A stretch of DNA of 64,000 bases from Phycisphaerae bacterium (GTDB lineage: Bacteria > Planctomycetota > Phycisphaerae > Phycisphaerales > UBA1924), in the NCBI GenBank assembly GCA_030429705.1, contig JAUIES010000002.1, forward strand, positions 374,001-438,000. Direction: 5' to 3'. Within the stretch, counting starts at the first letter, position 1, and every line of letters begins with the position of its first letter. This document shows, one piece after another, positions 1 through 9,659 of the stretch. The notes under the pieces were generated by a model that did no database searches, was not told the DNA's origin, and worked only from the letters and a program-made list of their open reading frames with translations. The position numbers were made by a program, and so were the translations under genes.

Positions 1-800
1 GCGGGATCGCCGACATCAGCAAGGCACGCAGGATCCTCAAGTCCAGTACGCTGCATAAGGGCGAGAGCACGCTCGCACGATGACCGCCGATCGGCGTAGG
101 CACTCGAAGCAAGGTTGTGCCGAACCATCGAGTTCACCACCAGAACCACGGCGTCGTCTGGCTGCAATTCCACCTGCGATGTTGATTTGTCCTTGCATCT
201 CAGCAACATCGCCTTGCCGGATTGCGCGAACACGCTGATCGCCTGATCCATGAAACCACAGGGAACATGGGCAAACCTCTGCTCAGCCCGCTGGCACAAC
301 AAGACTATGCTCCATGGTTCAAGTCGAGCGCCCACGACCGCCTCGATCGTTGTCGCCGCCGCGACCTCCAGAGCCGCCGAACTCGACAGCCCCGCGCCAA
401 CAGGAACATCACTCGCAACCGCCACACACAGCGGATCAACTGTGAAACCAGCCTCGACGAAGCCCGTAATCACGCCACGAATGTACGATGTCCATTCTCT
501 TCGCAGCGGATCATTGATCTTCTTCGCATCAACCGATATCTGCGCGGCATCGGCGTGCTCACTCACAAAATGCCACTGTTGATCGGAACTGGGTCCAACG
601 ACGACAGCCGTTCGGTGCTCGATCGCCATCGGGAGCACATACCCACCGTTGTAGTCGGTATGGTCGCCGATCAAGTTGACACGCCCCGGAGCGCTGGCTG
701 CGTGCGTCGGGGCCGATCCAAATCGTTGTCGAAACAGTCGGCACGCCCGAATCACTGGCCCGGCACACTCACGCTTGGTGTTCGTCGAGGAGGTCGCCAT
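1..800 (-). CDS. galK: Galactokinase, 5' part (runs off the left edge)
   Basis: Galactokinase phosphorylates galactose to galactose-1-phosphate in the Leloir pathway; it is a cytosolic GHMP-family kinase. The frame reads from an ATG at 800 down through position 1 with no stop, giving about 266 residues of a family that is usually 350-400 long, so the C-terminal third is outside the window. Visible signatures are the N-terminal galactokinase motif APGRVNLIGDHTDYNGGYVL (residues about 38-57) and the GHMP ATP-binding loop VPVGAGLSSSAALEVAAA. The start at 800 is chosen because the signature then lies at the usual distance from the N terminus; no strong ribosome binding site is evident. The gene is divergent from the next one. 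Identification is firm; its partners are not visible. Confidence 0.93.
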   Translation of the reverse strand, partial: MATSSTNTKRECAGPVIRACRLFRQRFGSAPTHAASAPGRVNLIGDHTDYNGGYVLPMAIEHRTAVVVGPSSDQQWHFVSEHADAAQISVDAKKINDPLRREWTSYIRGVITGFVEAGFTVDPLCVAVASDVPVGAGLSSSAALEVAAATTIEAVVGARLEPWSIVLLCQRAEQRFAHVPCGFMDQAISVFAQSGKAMLLRCKDKSTSQVELQPDDAVVLVVNSMVRHNLASSAYADRRSSCERALALMQRTGLEDPACLADVGDP

Positions 801-953
801 TCGCTACACAGCCACCCTTGTAAGTTGCCTGCACTGCAGCGATAGAACCCGCGCAACCAGATCGAATCTCAGAAATCCGTCGGTCTTGTTCGCTGCGTTC
901 ATGCTCGCTCCTTCGCGTCCAAGTATGATCGTGCGATCGCGAAAGTCTAGCCT

Positions 954-1925
954 ATGTGCCCGTCTGCCCGAGGACCGACTATTCAGGGACCACCCGAACC
1001 ATCGCAGACCAACCCAAACGCGGCACAACCAGAACCGCCGGCTGCCATCGGTGCATCACTATTGCTTCCAGCGGGTGTCAACTGCGCCCACTGTGGCTAT
1101 GAACTGCAAGGACTCAATCGTCATTCGTGCTGTCCCGAATGCGCCACGCCAATTGAACAATCGTTGCGTGGCGATGCGTTGATCTTTGCTGACCCGCAGC
1201 GGTTGCGCAGGCTCCGATTGGGTGCCGAGTGCCTTGCCTGGGGCGGGTTCGCCTGGGTCTTTTTGGCATTTCTGGGTTGGGCGATCCGAGCGTTCCTGTC
1301 CATGCTCATCCCAAGCGACCCATTTTTCGCGACAGCTCTTGTATTGATTGTGCATGTCGCTGTTGTGTCAGTTCTCTGTTTCGGAGTCTGCATCGTCACG
1401 AGCGAAGATGAAACAGACCCACATACACACCATCGGCGCTGGTTGAAACCCGCCACCCGTTGGATCATGCTCCCAGGGTATGTTATTCAGGAACTGTCAG
1501 TTCTGATGTTCTTCGCCAGCACTGGTGGCGGTGGAATCGGGGGGACGATCATCATGTTCACGCTGACCACGAGTGTGTTCGGCTGGGCACTGATGTTCAA
1601 GTGTGTCGGCAACCTCTATCGAAGGGGGCGTGTCCGGCGCCTCGCGCAATGGGCTGACTTCGTTTCGGTTTCGCTGTTCTTGAGTTTCGGTCTTGCGTGT
1701 TTCTTTTGGCTGATCATCGGGATGCTCGCGCTTGTGCCGCCGAGTGCAGCGATGGGTCTGGGCGTGCTTCTTGGTCTTCTGCCAATCGGGATCGCCGTTC
1801 TGCTCGTCGCCACGCTCCTCGCTGCATTTGTTGTGCTGGTTGAACTCGGCTCGTGGATTCAAAAAGCGCGTCAGCGTTCTGAAGCCATTCACAACGCCGC
1901 CAAAAACGCAACGAGTTTGTTCTAG
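954..1925 (+). CDS. Multi-pass membrane protein with N-terminal zinc ribbon
   Basis: This 323-residue protein is unrecognised by function. After a Pro-rich start it carries a treble-clef-like zinc ribbon, CAHCGYELQGLNRHSCCPEC (residues about 45-64), with two CxxC pairs, followed by long hydrophobic segments (about six, between residues 95 and 300). The combination of a CGYxLxGL...CPEC ribbon with membrane helices recurs in this window at 45834-46493, where the ribbon is C-terminal instead. The ribbon probably faces the cytoplasm, but its ligand or partner cannot be inferred. The start codon at 954 lacks a clear Shine-Dalgarno; an internal start is possible because the first 40 residues are low complexity. 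Confidence 0.75.
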   Translation: MCPSARGPTIQGPPEPSQTNPNAAQPEPPAAIGASLLLPAGVNCAHCGYELQGLNRHSCCPECATPIEQSLRGDALIFADPQRLRRLRLGAECLAWGGFAWVFLAFLGWAIRAFLSMLIPSDPFFATALVLIVHVAVVSVLCFGVCIVTSEDETDPHTHHRRWLKPATRWIMLPGYVIQELSVLMFFASTGGGGIGGTIIMFTLTTSVFGWALMFKCVGNLYRRGRVRRLAQWADFVSVSLFLSFGLACFFWLIIGMLALVPPSAAMGLGVLLGLLPIGIAVLLVATLLAAFVVLVELGSWIQKARQRSEAIHNAAKNATSLF

Positions 1926-1995
1926 ACAACGAGCAATGACAGATGCTCACTGAATCTTCAACGCTGCAGTTGCTGACGAACCTGCGCTGTTTGCT

Positions 1996-2691
1996 CTATG
2001 CCGCCCGAGCGAGCAAGCAGTCTTCAGGGCGGAGTCCCGCCTGAAACGCGATCAGCCCGATGTCCATCCGGTCTCGAACACCGAGTTTTTTGCCGATCGC
2101 GATGCGGTGGTTTTCAATCGTTTTGATGGACCGATTTAATTGCTCGCTGATCTGCCGAACACTCATGCCCATCCCAAGCCACGCGGTGACCTCGATTTCA
2201 CGAGGGGTCAAAAGCGACAACGGGCCGAGCCCCACCATTGGCACGAACTGAACCGGCATGCCGGCCCAGTTCTCGGGAATCATGCCTGGCTGCCTCTGAA
2301 CAATGCTCAGAAAGCCCGCGTCAGGTCCTCGAGAAGATCTCGTTATCAGCAACTGCCAGCCGAACAGAACGACACGATTCACCTCACACACATCCGGCGA
2401 CAATGGACTCGACAGCACATCCGCGAGTGTCTGAGGCAAAACTTCCTCAAGTTTGTGCTCTTCGAGATGCTCTGCTTCCGTATGCGTCAGCATCTCGGCA
2501 GCTGCGTGATCGGCGTACACGATGTGATCGTTGCCGCTGGTGACGATCAATCCGACGAATGGCGAAGACTCGATCAAAGAGACCACCGGACCAAAGTGAA
2601 ACACCGGGCAGTTGGTTGATGCTCCGGGCTGCATGTCATCCCGCTCAAACGCAGGTGGCTCTGGCGTTGCCTTTTTTGGCACTCGTGTCAT
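1996..2691 (-). CDS. PAS-like sensor with C-terminal LuxR-type HTH
   Basis: This is a predicted cytosolic transcription regulator of 231 residues. Residues about 30-150 look like a PAS-type sensor domain (LIESSPFVGLIVTSGNDHIV followed by a typical D-x-A-A-A-E-M helix). Residues about 165-225 form a LuxR/NarL helix-turn-helix, with LTPREIEV at the start and IKTIENHRIAIGKKLGV as the recognition region. There is no receiver domain with a phosphorylatable Asp, so it probably responds to a ligand or to another protein. It stands alone between a converging membrane-protein gene and a long intergenic stretch; its targets are unknown. Residues 1-25 are Pro-rich and could be trimmed if a later start is used. 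Confidence 0.82.
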   Translation of the reverse strand: MTRVPKKATPEPPAFERDDMQPGASTNCPVFHFGPVVSLIESSPFVGLIVTSGNDHIVYADHAAAEMLTHTEAEHLEEHKLEEVLPQTLADVLSSPLSPDVCEVNRVVLFGWQLLITRSSRGPDAGFLSIVQRQPGMIPENWAGMPVQFVPMVGLGPLSLLTPREIEVTAWLGMGMSVRQISEQLNRSIKTIENHRIAIGKKLGVRDRMDIGLIAFQAGLRPEDCLLARAA

Positions 2692-3284
2692 CGCGATCTC
2701 CTATAGGCGATTCCCCTACACGCGGCCCTGTCTATCTCGCCCCGTTCGTCACCTTGAGATCGGTTTCGCAGGTCATTCAAATCCACCCAAGATCTCTTGT
2801 TTATCAGGCAAAACCGTCAATGAGTCTCGTGCCTCGATTGCTGGGCATTTGGGAGCGTTTTCTCCGTTCGACCACTCATTTTTTAGGGCTATCCCACCCC
2901 CACCTCACAGGGGTCAATGTCTAAAGGAGAACCACCCTCGCCCTGCCCATCGCTGCTTGGATGGGGTAAACGCCGGAGTTTTCCTGAGTGTCCCGCACAC
3001 CCAACTACAACACAGGGCTGATGTCTTGAGGTGGAATCGGCAGAGTTTATCGATGGCCGAATTGTCGTACTCCGACCGAAGGCGCGACCTCTTGCGATCC
3101 GCCTGGCATCGATCGATTTGCGTGCCAAAACTTTCAAAGCCCTCGACCCGGGCAACTCTGGGTGTCCCTGAACGGGTCAGGCGACTAAGGTTCACTCCCC
3201 CGTGAATTTGACATCGAGGGGTACTGACCGAACAAATCAGAAACACAGATTCTGATAGTACACCTAGAAAGGCAGGACACACCA
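2692..3284. other. 593-bp intergenic region before the Bat operon
   Basis: No convincing gene is seen. The open frames that cross it have no domain, no ribosome binding site and overlap one another. It must contain the promoter of the operon that starts at 3285 and that of the divergent regulator. A TTGACA hexamer at 3208-3213 is a possible -35 box, but the hexamer 17 bp downstream (AACAAA) matches the -10 consensus poorly. The composition is otherwise unremarkable. Confidence 0.4.
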
Positions 3285-3596
3285 ATGGCAGAAAACGAAG
3301 GACAACAGCAAATTCAACTCCGCATCGACGAATCCAAGATGCACAACTCGTACGCCAACACGATCCGGACGACAACCACCATGGACGAAGTGGTGCTTGA
3401 CTTCGGGCTCAACATCCCGATGCAGGCTCCCAATCAGCAGCCAACCGTTGTGTTCAATGTGGGCAGCCGCGTGGTCATGAACTGGTCAGGCGCCAAGCGT
3501 CTCGCGATGTCGCTCGGCCAGTTGATTCGGCAGTACGAAGAGCAAAACGGTGAAATCCAGATCCAGCGAGGCAATCCGGCACCCCCGGCGGAATGA
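3285..3596 (+). CDS. DUF3467 family protein
   Basis: This small 103-residue soluble protein matches the DUF3467 pattern: an Arg-Ile-Asp-Glu start, then YANTIRTTTTMDEVVLDFGL, then the conserved VVMNWSGAKRLAMSLGQLI stretch. The family has no established function. It begins with ATG at 3285 after a purine-rich AAAGGCAGGA ribosome binding site. It lies 88 bp upstream of the MoxR ATPase and on the same strand, so it is probably the first gene of the Bat operon or a separate short unit just before it. Confidence 0.85.
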   Translation: MAENEGQQQIQLRIDESKMHNSYANTIRTTTTMDEVVLDFGLNIPMQAPNQQPTVVFNVGSRVVMNWSGAKRLAMSLGQLIRQYEEQNGEIQIQRGNPAPPAE

Positions 3597-3684
3597 TCAA
3601 CTTCGGATCGCACAATCACGCTATTTTCTCGTCGAGGGGTGACGGCTGACACATCCGGGCGCATCCGGAACAGTGGAGGTATCG

Positions 3685-4686
3685 ATGCCCGACAACGGCT
3701 TGCAGGAAGCCTCAATCGAGGCTGCACAGGTTGAAGCCCATGCGCACACGCTGCAGACACTGACAGAGTCGGTGTCCCGTGTTGTTGTGGGTCAACGCAA
3801 CATGGTCGAACGACTGCTCATCGGTTTGTTGACCAATGGACACATTCTGCTCGAAGGCGTCCCTGGTCTTGCCAAGACCTTGACCGTTTCGACCCTTGCC
3901 AGCGCCATTCATGCGCGGTACGCGAGGCTTCAGTTCACACCCGATCTCTTGCCCGCCGATCTCATCGGAACACTGATCTATCGCCAGAATACTGGTGAGT
4001 TTCAAGTCCGCAAGGGCCCGATCTTCGCAAACATCGTGCTCGCCGATGAGATCAACCGAGCCCCTGCAAAAGTGCAGAGTGCCTTGCTGCAAGCGATGCA
4101 GGAACGAGCGGTCACCATCGGCGACGAAACCCATAAACTAGACGACCCGTTTCTGGTCCTCGCGACCCAGAACCCAATCGAACAGGAAGGCACCTATCCG
4201 CTGCCCGAAGCACAGATGGACCGATTCATGCTCAAGATTCGCGTCGAGTACCCGACGCGCGAAGATGAACTCGAAATCGTCAACCGCATGGCAACGAGTC
4301 TTCCTGATGTAACCGTCGAACCCGTCGTCACGCTCGACCAACTCCGCGATGCTCGCGCCATGGTGAACCGTGTGTACATGGATGACAAGATCAAGTCATA
4401 CATCGTTGACATTGTCCAGGCAACGCGACATCCTGAGTTGGTGGACGGACAACTCTCTCGGCTCATCGAGTTCGGCGGCTCACCGCGTGCGTCGATCGCA
4501 TTGGCGCTGGCGTCACGGGCTCATGCGTTCATGCAAGGCCGGGCGTTCGTCACACCGAGTGATGTGAAGGGAATTGCCATCGATGTTCTGCGGCACCGCG
4601 TACTCGTCAGTTACGAGGCAGAGGCCGAAGACATGACCAGCGACCAGATCGTCAAGCGGATTCTGGATCAGTTGCCGATTCCTTGA
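3685..4686 (+). CDS. MoxR-type AAA+ ATPase
   Basis: This is a cytosolic AAA+ chaperone-like ATPase that in other bacteria works on von Willebrand A (VWA) proteins encoded beside it. Visible motifs are Walker A GVPGLAKT (about residues 58-65), Walker B VLADEINRAP (about 118-127) and sensor 1 LATQNPIEQEGTYPLPEAQM, the classic MoxR signature. The length of 333 residues is normal. The frame is open from a GTG at 3673, but GGAGG at 3676-3680 sits five bases before the ATG at 3685, so that start is preferred. It is followed after 27 bp by the DUF58 gene, the usual MoxR neighbour, and is expected to act on the VWA proteins downstream. Confidence 0.94.
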   Translation: MPDNGLQEASIEAAQVEAHAHTLQTLTESVSRVVVGQRNMVERLLIGLLTNGHILLEGVPGLAKTLTVSTLASAIHARYARLQFTPDLLPADLIGTLIYRQNTGEFQVRKGPIFANIVLADEINRAPAKVQSALLQAMQERAVTIGDETHKLDDPFLVLATQNPIEQEGTYPLPEAQMDRFMLKIRVEYPTREDELEIVNRMATSLPDVTVEPVVTLDQLRDARAMVNRVYMDDKIKSYIVDIVQATRHPELVDGQLSRLIEFGGSPRASIALALASRAHAFMQGRAFVTPSDVKGIAIDVLRHRVLVSYEAEAEDMTSDQIVKRILDQLPIP

Positions 4687-4713
4687 TCCCTGTAGCGAGG
4701 CGTTCAGCAAACA

Positions 4714-5604
4714 ATGCTCACCGAAGAACTCATGCGCGAGGTCCGCAGACTTGAGATTCGTGCCAAACGCCGCGTTGACGATTTGTTCAGCGGCGAATAT
4801 CACGCAGCATTCAAGGGTCAGGGTGTCGAGTTTGCAGAAGTCCGCGAGTATGAGCCGGGTGACGACATTCGATCGATCGACTGGAATGTCACCGCACGGG
4901 CCGGACGCCCCTTCGTCAAACGATTTATCGAAGAACGACAACTGACCGTCCTGCTGTGCATCGATGCCAGCGCTTCCACACGATTTGGAACGACCGGCCG
5001 AACCAAAGCCCGACTCGCCGCCGAAGTCGCATCCGTCCTGGCTATGGTGGCTTCACGGAACAACGACCGTGTCGGTCTGGTGCGGTATACCGAACAAGTC
5101 GATCTGTTCCTGCCACCACGCAAAGGGCGATCGCATCTGCAGCGTGTGATACGAGAGTGCCTCGATACCAAGCCTCGAGGAACCGACATTGGTGCGCTGC
5201 AAATGCTCGAAGTTGTGCGCACTGCTGTGCGCAAGCACTCGATCATATTCATGCTCAGCGACTTTCAAATCAGTACCAGCGAACACGACGCCTTTACACA
5301 GGCGCTTCGCATGGCGTCGCACAAGCATGAGATGATCGCGATTCGGACGAGTGATCCTCGAGAACTGCAGATCCCAAAGATGGGCCTCGTCGAAATGCTC
5401 GACCCGGAAACGGGCCGTCGAACCATCGTCGATACTTCGTCCGCACGCGCAAGGCAGCGATTTGAAGAAGCAGCGCAAGGCGAGCGCGAGTCTTTTGAAC
5501 ATGTCTTGCGTCGAGCAAAAACGGACCTCGTTGATGTGTCAACGGATCGTGCGATCGGGACGGACCTGCTCCGCTATTTTCACGCGAGGGAGCAGCGACG
5601 ATGA
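4714..5604 (+). CDS. DUF58 domain protein (VWA-like, MoxR partner)
   Basis: This 296-residue soluble protein has the DUF58 signature EFAEVREYEPGDDIRSIDWN (about residues 37-56), followed by KRFIEERQLTVLLCIDASAS, where DASAS is a VWA-like DxSxS metal-site motif (about residue 82). DUF58 proteins are regularly encoded with MoxR ATPases and Bat proteins and are thought to act together at the envelope. The stop overlaps the next start by 4 bp (ATGA), which indicates translational coupling. The exact role is not established in any planctomycete. Confidence 0.9.
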   Translation: MLTEELMREVRRLEIRAKRRVDDLFSGEYHAAFKGQGVEFAEVREYEPGDDIRSIDWNVTARAGRPFVKRFIEERQLTVLLCIDASASTRFGTTGRTKARLAAEVASVLAMVASRNNDRVGLVRYTEQVDLFLPPRKGRSHLQRVIRECLDTKPRGTDIGALQMLEVVRTAVRKHSIIFMLSDFQISTSEHDAFTQALRMASHKHEMIAIRTSDPRELQIPKMGLVEMLDPETGRRTIVDTSSARARQRFEEAAQGERESFEHVLRRAKTDLVDVSTDRAIGTDLLRYFHAREQRR

Positions 5605-6539
5605 GCCGCTCGTTCGGTCTGCTGTTCGGACTACTCTTGACTGCAGGTTTGCTCATCGGTTGCAGCCAGCGTGATCCATCCGATCCTGATCAAACACTTG
5701 CAGCAACTGCGCGCGCCGAGTCACCCCTCGGTTCTCTCGAGGTCATACTTGATCAGACAACGATGCGCACGGTCGACACGCTCACCGTCACGATTCGAGT
5801 CATTCGAAATGAGGGTGTCACGGACGGGAATTTCGTGTTTACCCCCACCGCACATGGCTGGACAGAGTATCAGCGAACGCCGGCAATCATGTCACTCGAT
5901 CATGCTGGTTCGACCATCTCAACATGGGTGTACAAGCTCGAACCATTCCTGGATGGTGCATACGCTGTCCCCTCGGCTTCCATCAACCTCACACCCATAG
6001 GAGGTGAGCCCGTCACGCTCTCGACCGAACCGCTGTCTGTCGAAGTCCGCTCGGTCTTTACTGCCGACGACGAACAAGCGTTGGCCGAGCCGAGACCCGT
6101 CGTCAAGCCGCCACCACCAACTGACAATCGGCCCTGGGCTTTTGCGGGTGCACTTGCCAGCATCTTTGTGCTGGTGGTCGTTGCGTTGGTTGTGACGAGC
6201 CGAATCCGTCGAGCCGAGCGACTTGAAGCAATCGACGCGACCCCGCCGTCGCCGCGCGAGACAATCGGACAATTGCGTCAGCAGTTGGTTTCGACGATCG
6301 CCAACCGCTGTGAGCTTGACGACCGTCAGTGGCTGACGGATGAACTCGTACCGGTGCTCCAAACACACGACGCTATCAAACAGCCAGCCCCCATACTGAA
6401 TCTTCTTCATAAACTCGATGCCACACTGTATGGGCCGAACGAAATCGACGACTCCGCGATGGCAGACCTCAAAGGGCTGGTCGCACAGGCACTGCAATCA
6501 CTCGAACCTTCTCAAGCCAAAACGGAGGGTTCGGGATGA
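5601..6539 (+). CDS. Predicted lipoprotein with one membrane helix, Bat operon
   Basis: This 312-residue protein starts with a signal sequence ending in the lipobox LLIGC (Cys at about residue 21). It then has a beta-rich extracytoplasmic region (about 40-155), a Pro-rich linker, a single transmembrane helix (about 178-200) and a helical cytoplasmic tail. The order, exported beta domain then one helix then soluble tail, resembles the DUF4381/BatD-like partners found between DUF58 and BatA genes, but I cannot assign a family with certainty. It overlaps both neighbours by 4 bp and so is certainly co-expressed with them. Confidence 0.78.
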   Translation: MSRSFGLLFGLLLTAGLLIGCSQRDPSDPDQTLAATARAESPLGSLEVILDQTTMRTVDTLTVTIRVIRNEGVTDGNFVFTPTAHGWTEYQRTPAIMSLDHAGSTISTWVYKLEPFLDGAYAVPSASINLTPIGGEPVTLSTEPLSVEVRSVFTADDEQALAEPRPVVKPPPPTDNRPWAFAGALASIFVLVVVALVVTSRIRRAERLEAIDATPPSPRETIGQLRQQLVSTIANRCELDDRQWLTDELVPVLQTHDAIKQPAPILNLLHKLDATLYGPNEIDDSAMADLKGLVAQALQSLEPSQAKTEGSG

Positions 6540-7594
6540 TCGAACGATTTGCGTGGCCTTGGGTGTTTGCGCTTATGTTGTTGATCCCTCTGATGGTCTG
6601 GAAGCCCTGGTCGCGCAGGCGGGGAGGGCTGGTGTACACGAGGACAACACTATTGAAGGGCCCAGGCCAATCGTGGCGCACACGGCTCCAATTTCTACCG
6701 GCACTCGCTCGGTCGGCCTCGTGCGCGTTACTCATCGTTGCGCTCGCCCGGCCGCAAGAGATCATGGGTGACACACGCACGAGCACCGAGGGGGTCGCCA
6801 TTGAAATCGTGGTGGATCGTTCGTCGAGCATGGAACAACCCATGGCGTTCGATCGGCAACAACTCAGTCGCCTTGAGGTTGTCAAACGCGTCGCTCGAGA
6901 GTTTGTTCTCGGCAACGACGAATCGTCGCCGCCTCTGCCGGGCCGAACCGGCGACCTGGTCGGGCTGGTCGCATTCGCAGGATTTGCAGACACCATCTGC
7001 CCTTTGGTCCGTGGACACGCAGCACTCGACAATCTGCTGGGGCAGATACAAACCGCCCAGTTTCGAGGCGAAGACGGCACCGCGATCGGCGACGCATTGC
7101 TCCTGGCGGCGGCTCGCCTGAAAGACGCTGAGGAAGGCATTCAGCGAAGCATCAGACCGGGCGATCGCTTGCCTGATTTCACGATCGCGAGCAAGGTGAT
7201 TATCCTGCTCACAGACGGCCAGAACAATGGCGAACGCGACCCCATGCAGGCAGCCCAACTCGCGAGCGATTGGGGTATTCGCATCTATACCATCGGGATC
7301 GGTGACGGAGCAGCCAACGCAAACGTGTTTCCTTCGATCTTCTCGCGGCAGGGGGTGGACAGGGATCTGCTCACGCGAATTGCCCGCCTGACGGGGGGGC
7401 AATACTTTGGTGCAGATGATGCAGACGCTCTTCGCCGTGTGTACGAACGAATCGATGAAATGGAGAAAACACGAATTGAGACTCAGGACTTGACAGACTA
7501 CCGAGACCTGTTTACCCCCTTTGCCATGTGGGGGTTGATCCTGCTGATGTTTGATATTGCACTACGGACCGTGGTCTTGCGGAGGACCGCATAA
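6536..7594 (+). CDS. batA: BatA-like VWA-domain membrane protein
   Basis: BatA proteins carry a periplasmic von Willebrand A domain held by helices at each end. The 352-residue protein shows an N-terminal helix pair (residues about 5-25 and 55-75), a VWA metal-ion-dependent adhesion site VVDRSSSM (DxSxS at about residue 93), EDGTAIGDALLLA supplying the Thr, and LLTDGQNNG supplying the second Asp. A C-terminal helix lies near residues 325-345. It overlaps the preceding gene by 4 bp and shares a TAATG junction with batB. Confidence 0.9.
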   Translation: MIERFAWPWVFALMLLIPLMVWKPWSRRRGGLVYTRTTLLKGPGQSWRTRLQFLPALARSASCALLIVALARPQEIMGDTRTSTEGVAIEIVVDRSSSMEQPMAFDRQQLSRLEVVKRVAREFVLGNDESSPPLPGRTGDLVGLVAFAGFADTICPLVRGHAALDNLLGQIQTAQFRGEDGTAIGDALLLAAARLKDAEEGIQRSIRPGDRLPDFTIASKVIILLTDGQNNGERDPMQAAQLASDWGIRIYTIGIGDGAANANVFPSIFSRQGVDRDLLTRIARLTGGQYFGADDADALRRVYERIDEMEKTRIETQDLTDYRDLFTPFAMWGLILLMFDIALRTVVLRRTA

Positions 7595-8619
7595 TGCACT
7601 TCGGCTCAGCCCAATGGATGCATGCACTCTGGCTCGTCCCGATCGTTGCCTGCTTGTGCGTCTATGCGCATGATGCACGGCGTCGCCTCTTGATGCGTTT
7701 TGCTGAAGACTCGGCGATGTTCGCTCTCACGCCCAGACGCCGCCCGTTCATCGGTATCGCAAAAATCGTCTTGTTGACGGCAGGCATTGCAGGATTGGTC
7801 CTTTCGTTGATGCGGCCGCAATGGAACGAACGCGAAATTCCACTCACGCGTCGAGGACGAGAGATCGTGTTCGTGATTGATGTATCGCGAAGCATGCTGG
7901 CCCGCGATCTGGCACCCAACAGACTCGAGCGATCAAAGTTGTGGATTCGTGATCTGGCTGCTTCGTTGCACGGTGATAGCGTTGGTCTGGTCGCGTTCGC
8001 TGGTGTCGCCGTCGTCAAGAGTCCGCTCACACGCGACCTCGGGTTCTTTGAAATGGCGGTTGAAGAACTCGGTCCGGATGCGGTTCCGCGTGGTGGTACG
8101 ATGATCGGTGACGCCATTCGCAAGGCTGTCAGTCAGGTGTTCGAGCGCTCACCCGATGACGACGCTGACCAGAATCTGTTTCGAGATATCATTTTGATTA
8201 CGGATGGCGAAGACCAGGGCAGTCTGCCGATCGAAGCAGCCAAAGCGGCAGCCGACGCAGGTATTCGGATTCTTGCGATTGGCATCGGCTCAGAGACTGA
8301 CGGTTCGCTGGTCCCCACGAATGAAAATGAGCAGGATTTCGTGACATTTGACGGGCAGCAGGTTCGCTCGAAGCTCGATGCGGCCACGCTCGTCCAGGTC
8401 GCACAGGCATCCCCTGGCGGCGTGTTTCTCAATGTCGGTACCGGCGATCTCAATCTCGATGATGTGTATCGAGACTTGATTGCGTCTGCCGATCAAGCGG
8501 ATCTTGAAACTGAAGCATCCGTACGATACGACGAAATGTTCTGGGTCTTCCTGGCAGGGTCCATTGCTTGTTTGATGGCTGAGTCGCTGCTGGAAGACCG
8601 CAGGAGGATGACGGCATGA
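7594..8619 (+). CDS. batB: BatB-like VWA-domain membrane protein
   Basis: This is the second VWA protein of the operon, 341 residues. It has N-terminal membrane helices (about 10-25 and 50-70), a MIDAS site VIDVSRSMLARD (DxSxS at about residue 96), the Thr loop PRGGTMIGDAI and the second Asp in ITDGEDQG. A C-terminal helix lies near residues 310-330. BatA and BatB usually form a complex with the TPR protein BatC, which is encoded next. The start overlaps the batA stop by one base and the end overlaps batC by 4 bp. Confidence 0.9.
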   Translation: MHFGSAQWMHALWLVPIVACLCVYAHDARRRLLMRFAEDSAMFALTPRRRPFIGIAKIVLLTAGIAGLVLSLMRPQWNEREIPLTRRGREIVFVIDVSRSMLARDLAPNRLERSKLWIRDLAASLHGDSVGLVAFAGVAVVKSPLTRDLGFFEMAVEELGPDAVPRGGTMIGDAIRKAVSQVFERSPDDDADQNLFRDIILITDGEDQGSLPIEAAKAAADAGIRILAIGIGSETDGSLVPTNENEQDFVTFDGQQVRSKLDAATLVQVAQASPGGVFLNVGTGDLNLDDVYRDLIASADQADLETEASVRYDEMFWVFLAGSIACLMAESLLEDRRRMTA

Positions 8620-9659
8620 TTACTCCATTATTCATCGTGGCGTTCATTGCATCGCCACCCGCGCTCTCGATCGATGACGGGTTGCGTCTCTATTCGGAGG
8701 GCATGTATCCGGAAGCCGCCGAGGTTTTTGCGGCGCATGACACGAGCGGTTTGGCGCAGTTCAATCGAGCCTGTGCGCTGTTCGAAGCCGGTGAGTTCGA
8801 TGCTTCGATTGATGGATTCCGTGCGGTCGATCGCAGGTTCCCTGAGTACGCGGCCGCTGCCCGGTTCAATCTCGGGCATGCGTTAATGCGAAAGGCACAA
8901 GCACCCCCCGCTGCGGTCGCCGAAGACGAGAACCCGCCGCCGCCACCGGATGTCATGGGGCTGTTGCGTCAGAGCGCTTCGGCATTTCAATCCGTCTTGC
9001 GCGTCGAACCGAGCGATCTTGATGCGGCCAGAAACACTGAACTCGTGCGCAGGATGATCCAACAACTCCAGCAACAACAGGAAGAGCAAGCCCGACGGCA
9101 GCAGCAGCTCAATGAGGCTGCAGACAAGCTCGATCAACTTGCCGACGAACAGGAACGGCAAGCAGAACAGAGTCAATCGACACCTCCGAGTCGGGCCGAG
9201 CAAAGCCGCGAAGAGCAACAGGAACTTCTCGAAGAAACCGCAGAACAACTCAGCGAGATGGCCGAGCAACTCGAAAATTCGCCCGAGACGCAGGAAGCAC
9301 AAGAGCAGGTTCGTCAAGCAATGAAAGAGCAGGCAGAAGCACTCGATGACCTGAATCAGCAGCGACCAGATAAAGCCAGTGAAGATCAAAGGGAAGCCAC
9401 GGATCAACTTCGAGAGGCTGCATCAAAACTCCGAGAAGCAGCCGGGAAGGGTGAGCCCCAGCAAGGTGAATCGCAGGACACGCCGCCAGAGAACAGCGAA
9501 CCACAGGAAGCCAACGAATCGGGAGAGCAAGAACCTGAAAAATCGCAAGACGAGCAACTGGCCGAACGCATCATCGATATGGAACAAGACCAACGCGAAG
9601 CCCGCGATCGCATGCGACGGATGCTGGCGCGCCCGGTCCCCGTGGAGAGAGACTGGTGA
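8616..9659 (+). CDS. batC: BatC-like TPR and Gln/Glu-rich coiled-coil protein
   Basis: This 347-residue exported protein has a short signal-like N terminus (about residues 1-18), TPR-type helices in residues about 20-150 (for example AVFRAVDRRFPEY-like turns and an ARFNLGHAL helix), and then a long, very acidic Gln/Glu-rich helical stretch up to residue 300 that should form a coiled coil. This domain order fits BatC, the TPR partner of BatA/BatB. The charged tail is unusually long. It overlaps its neighbours by 4 bp on each side. Confidence 0.83.
   Translation: MITPLFIVAFIASPPALSIDDGLRLYSEGMYPEAAEVFAAHDTSGLAQFNRACALFEAGEFDASIDGFRAVDRRFPEYAAAARFNLGHALMRKAQAPPAAVAEDENPPPPPDVMGLLRQSASAFQSVLRVEPSDLDAARNTELVRRMIQQLQQQQEEQARRQQQLNEAADKLDQLADEQERQAEQSQSTPPSRAEQSREEQQELLEETAEQLSEMAEQLENSPETQEAQEQVRQAMKEQAEALDDLNQQRPDKASEDQREATDQLREAASKLREAAGKGEPQQGESQDTPPENSEPQEANESGEQEPEKSQDEQLAERIIDMEQDQREARDRMRRMLARPVPVERDW

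Noticed and set aside
222-845. 207-residue plus-strand open frame at the left edge
   Set aside because: It is antisense to galK, whose family motifs are unmistakable on the minus strand.
2612-3205. 197-residue plus-strand open frame
   Set aside because: It overlaps the start of the LuxR-type gene on the other strand, has a random-looking composition with no domain, and no ribosome binding site.
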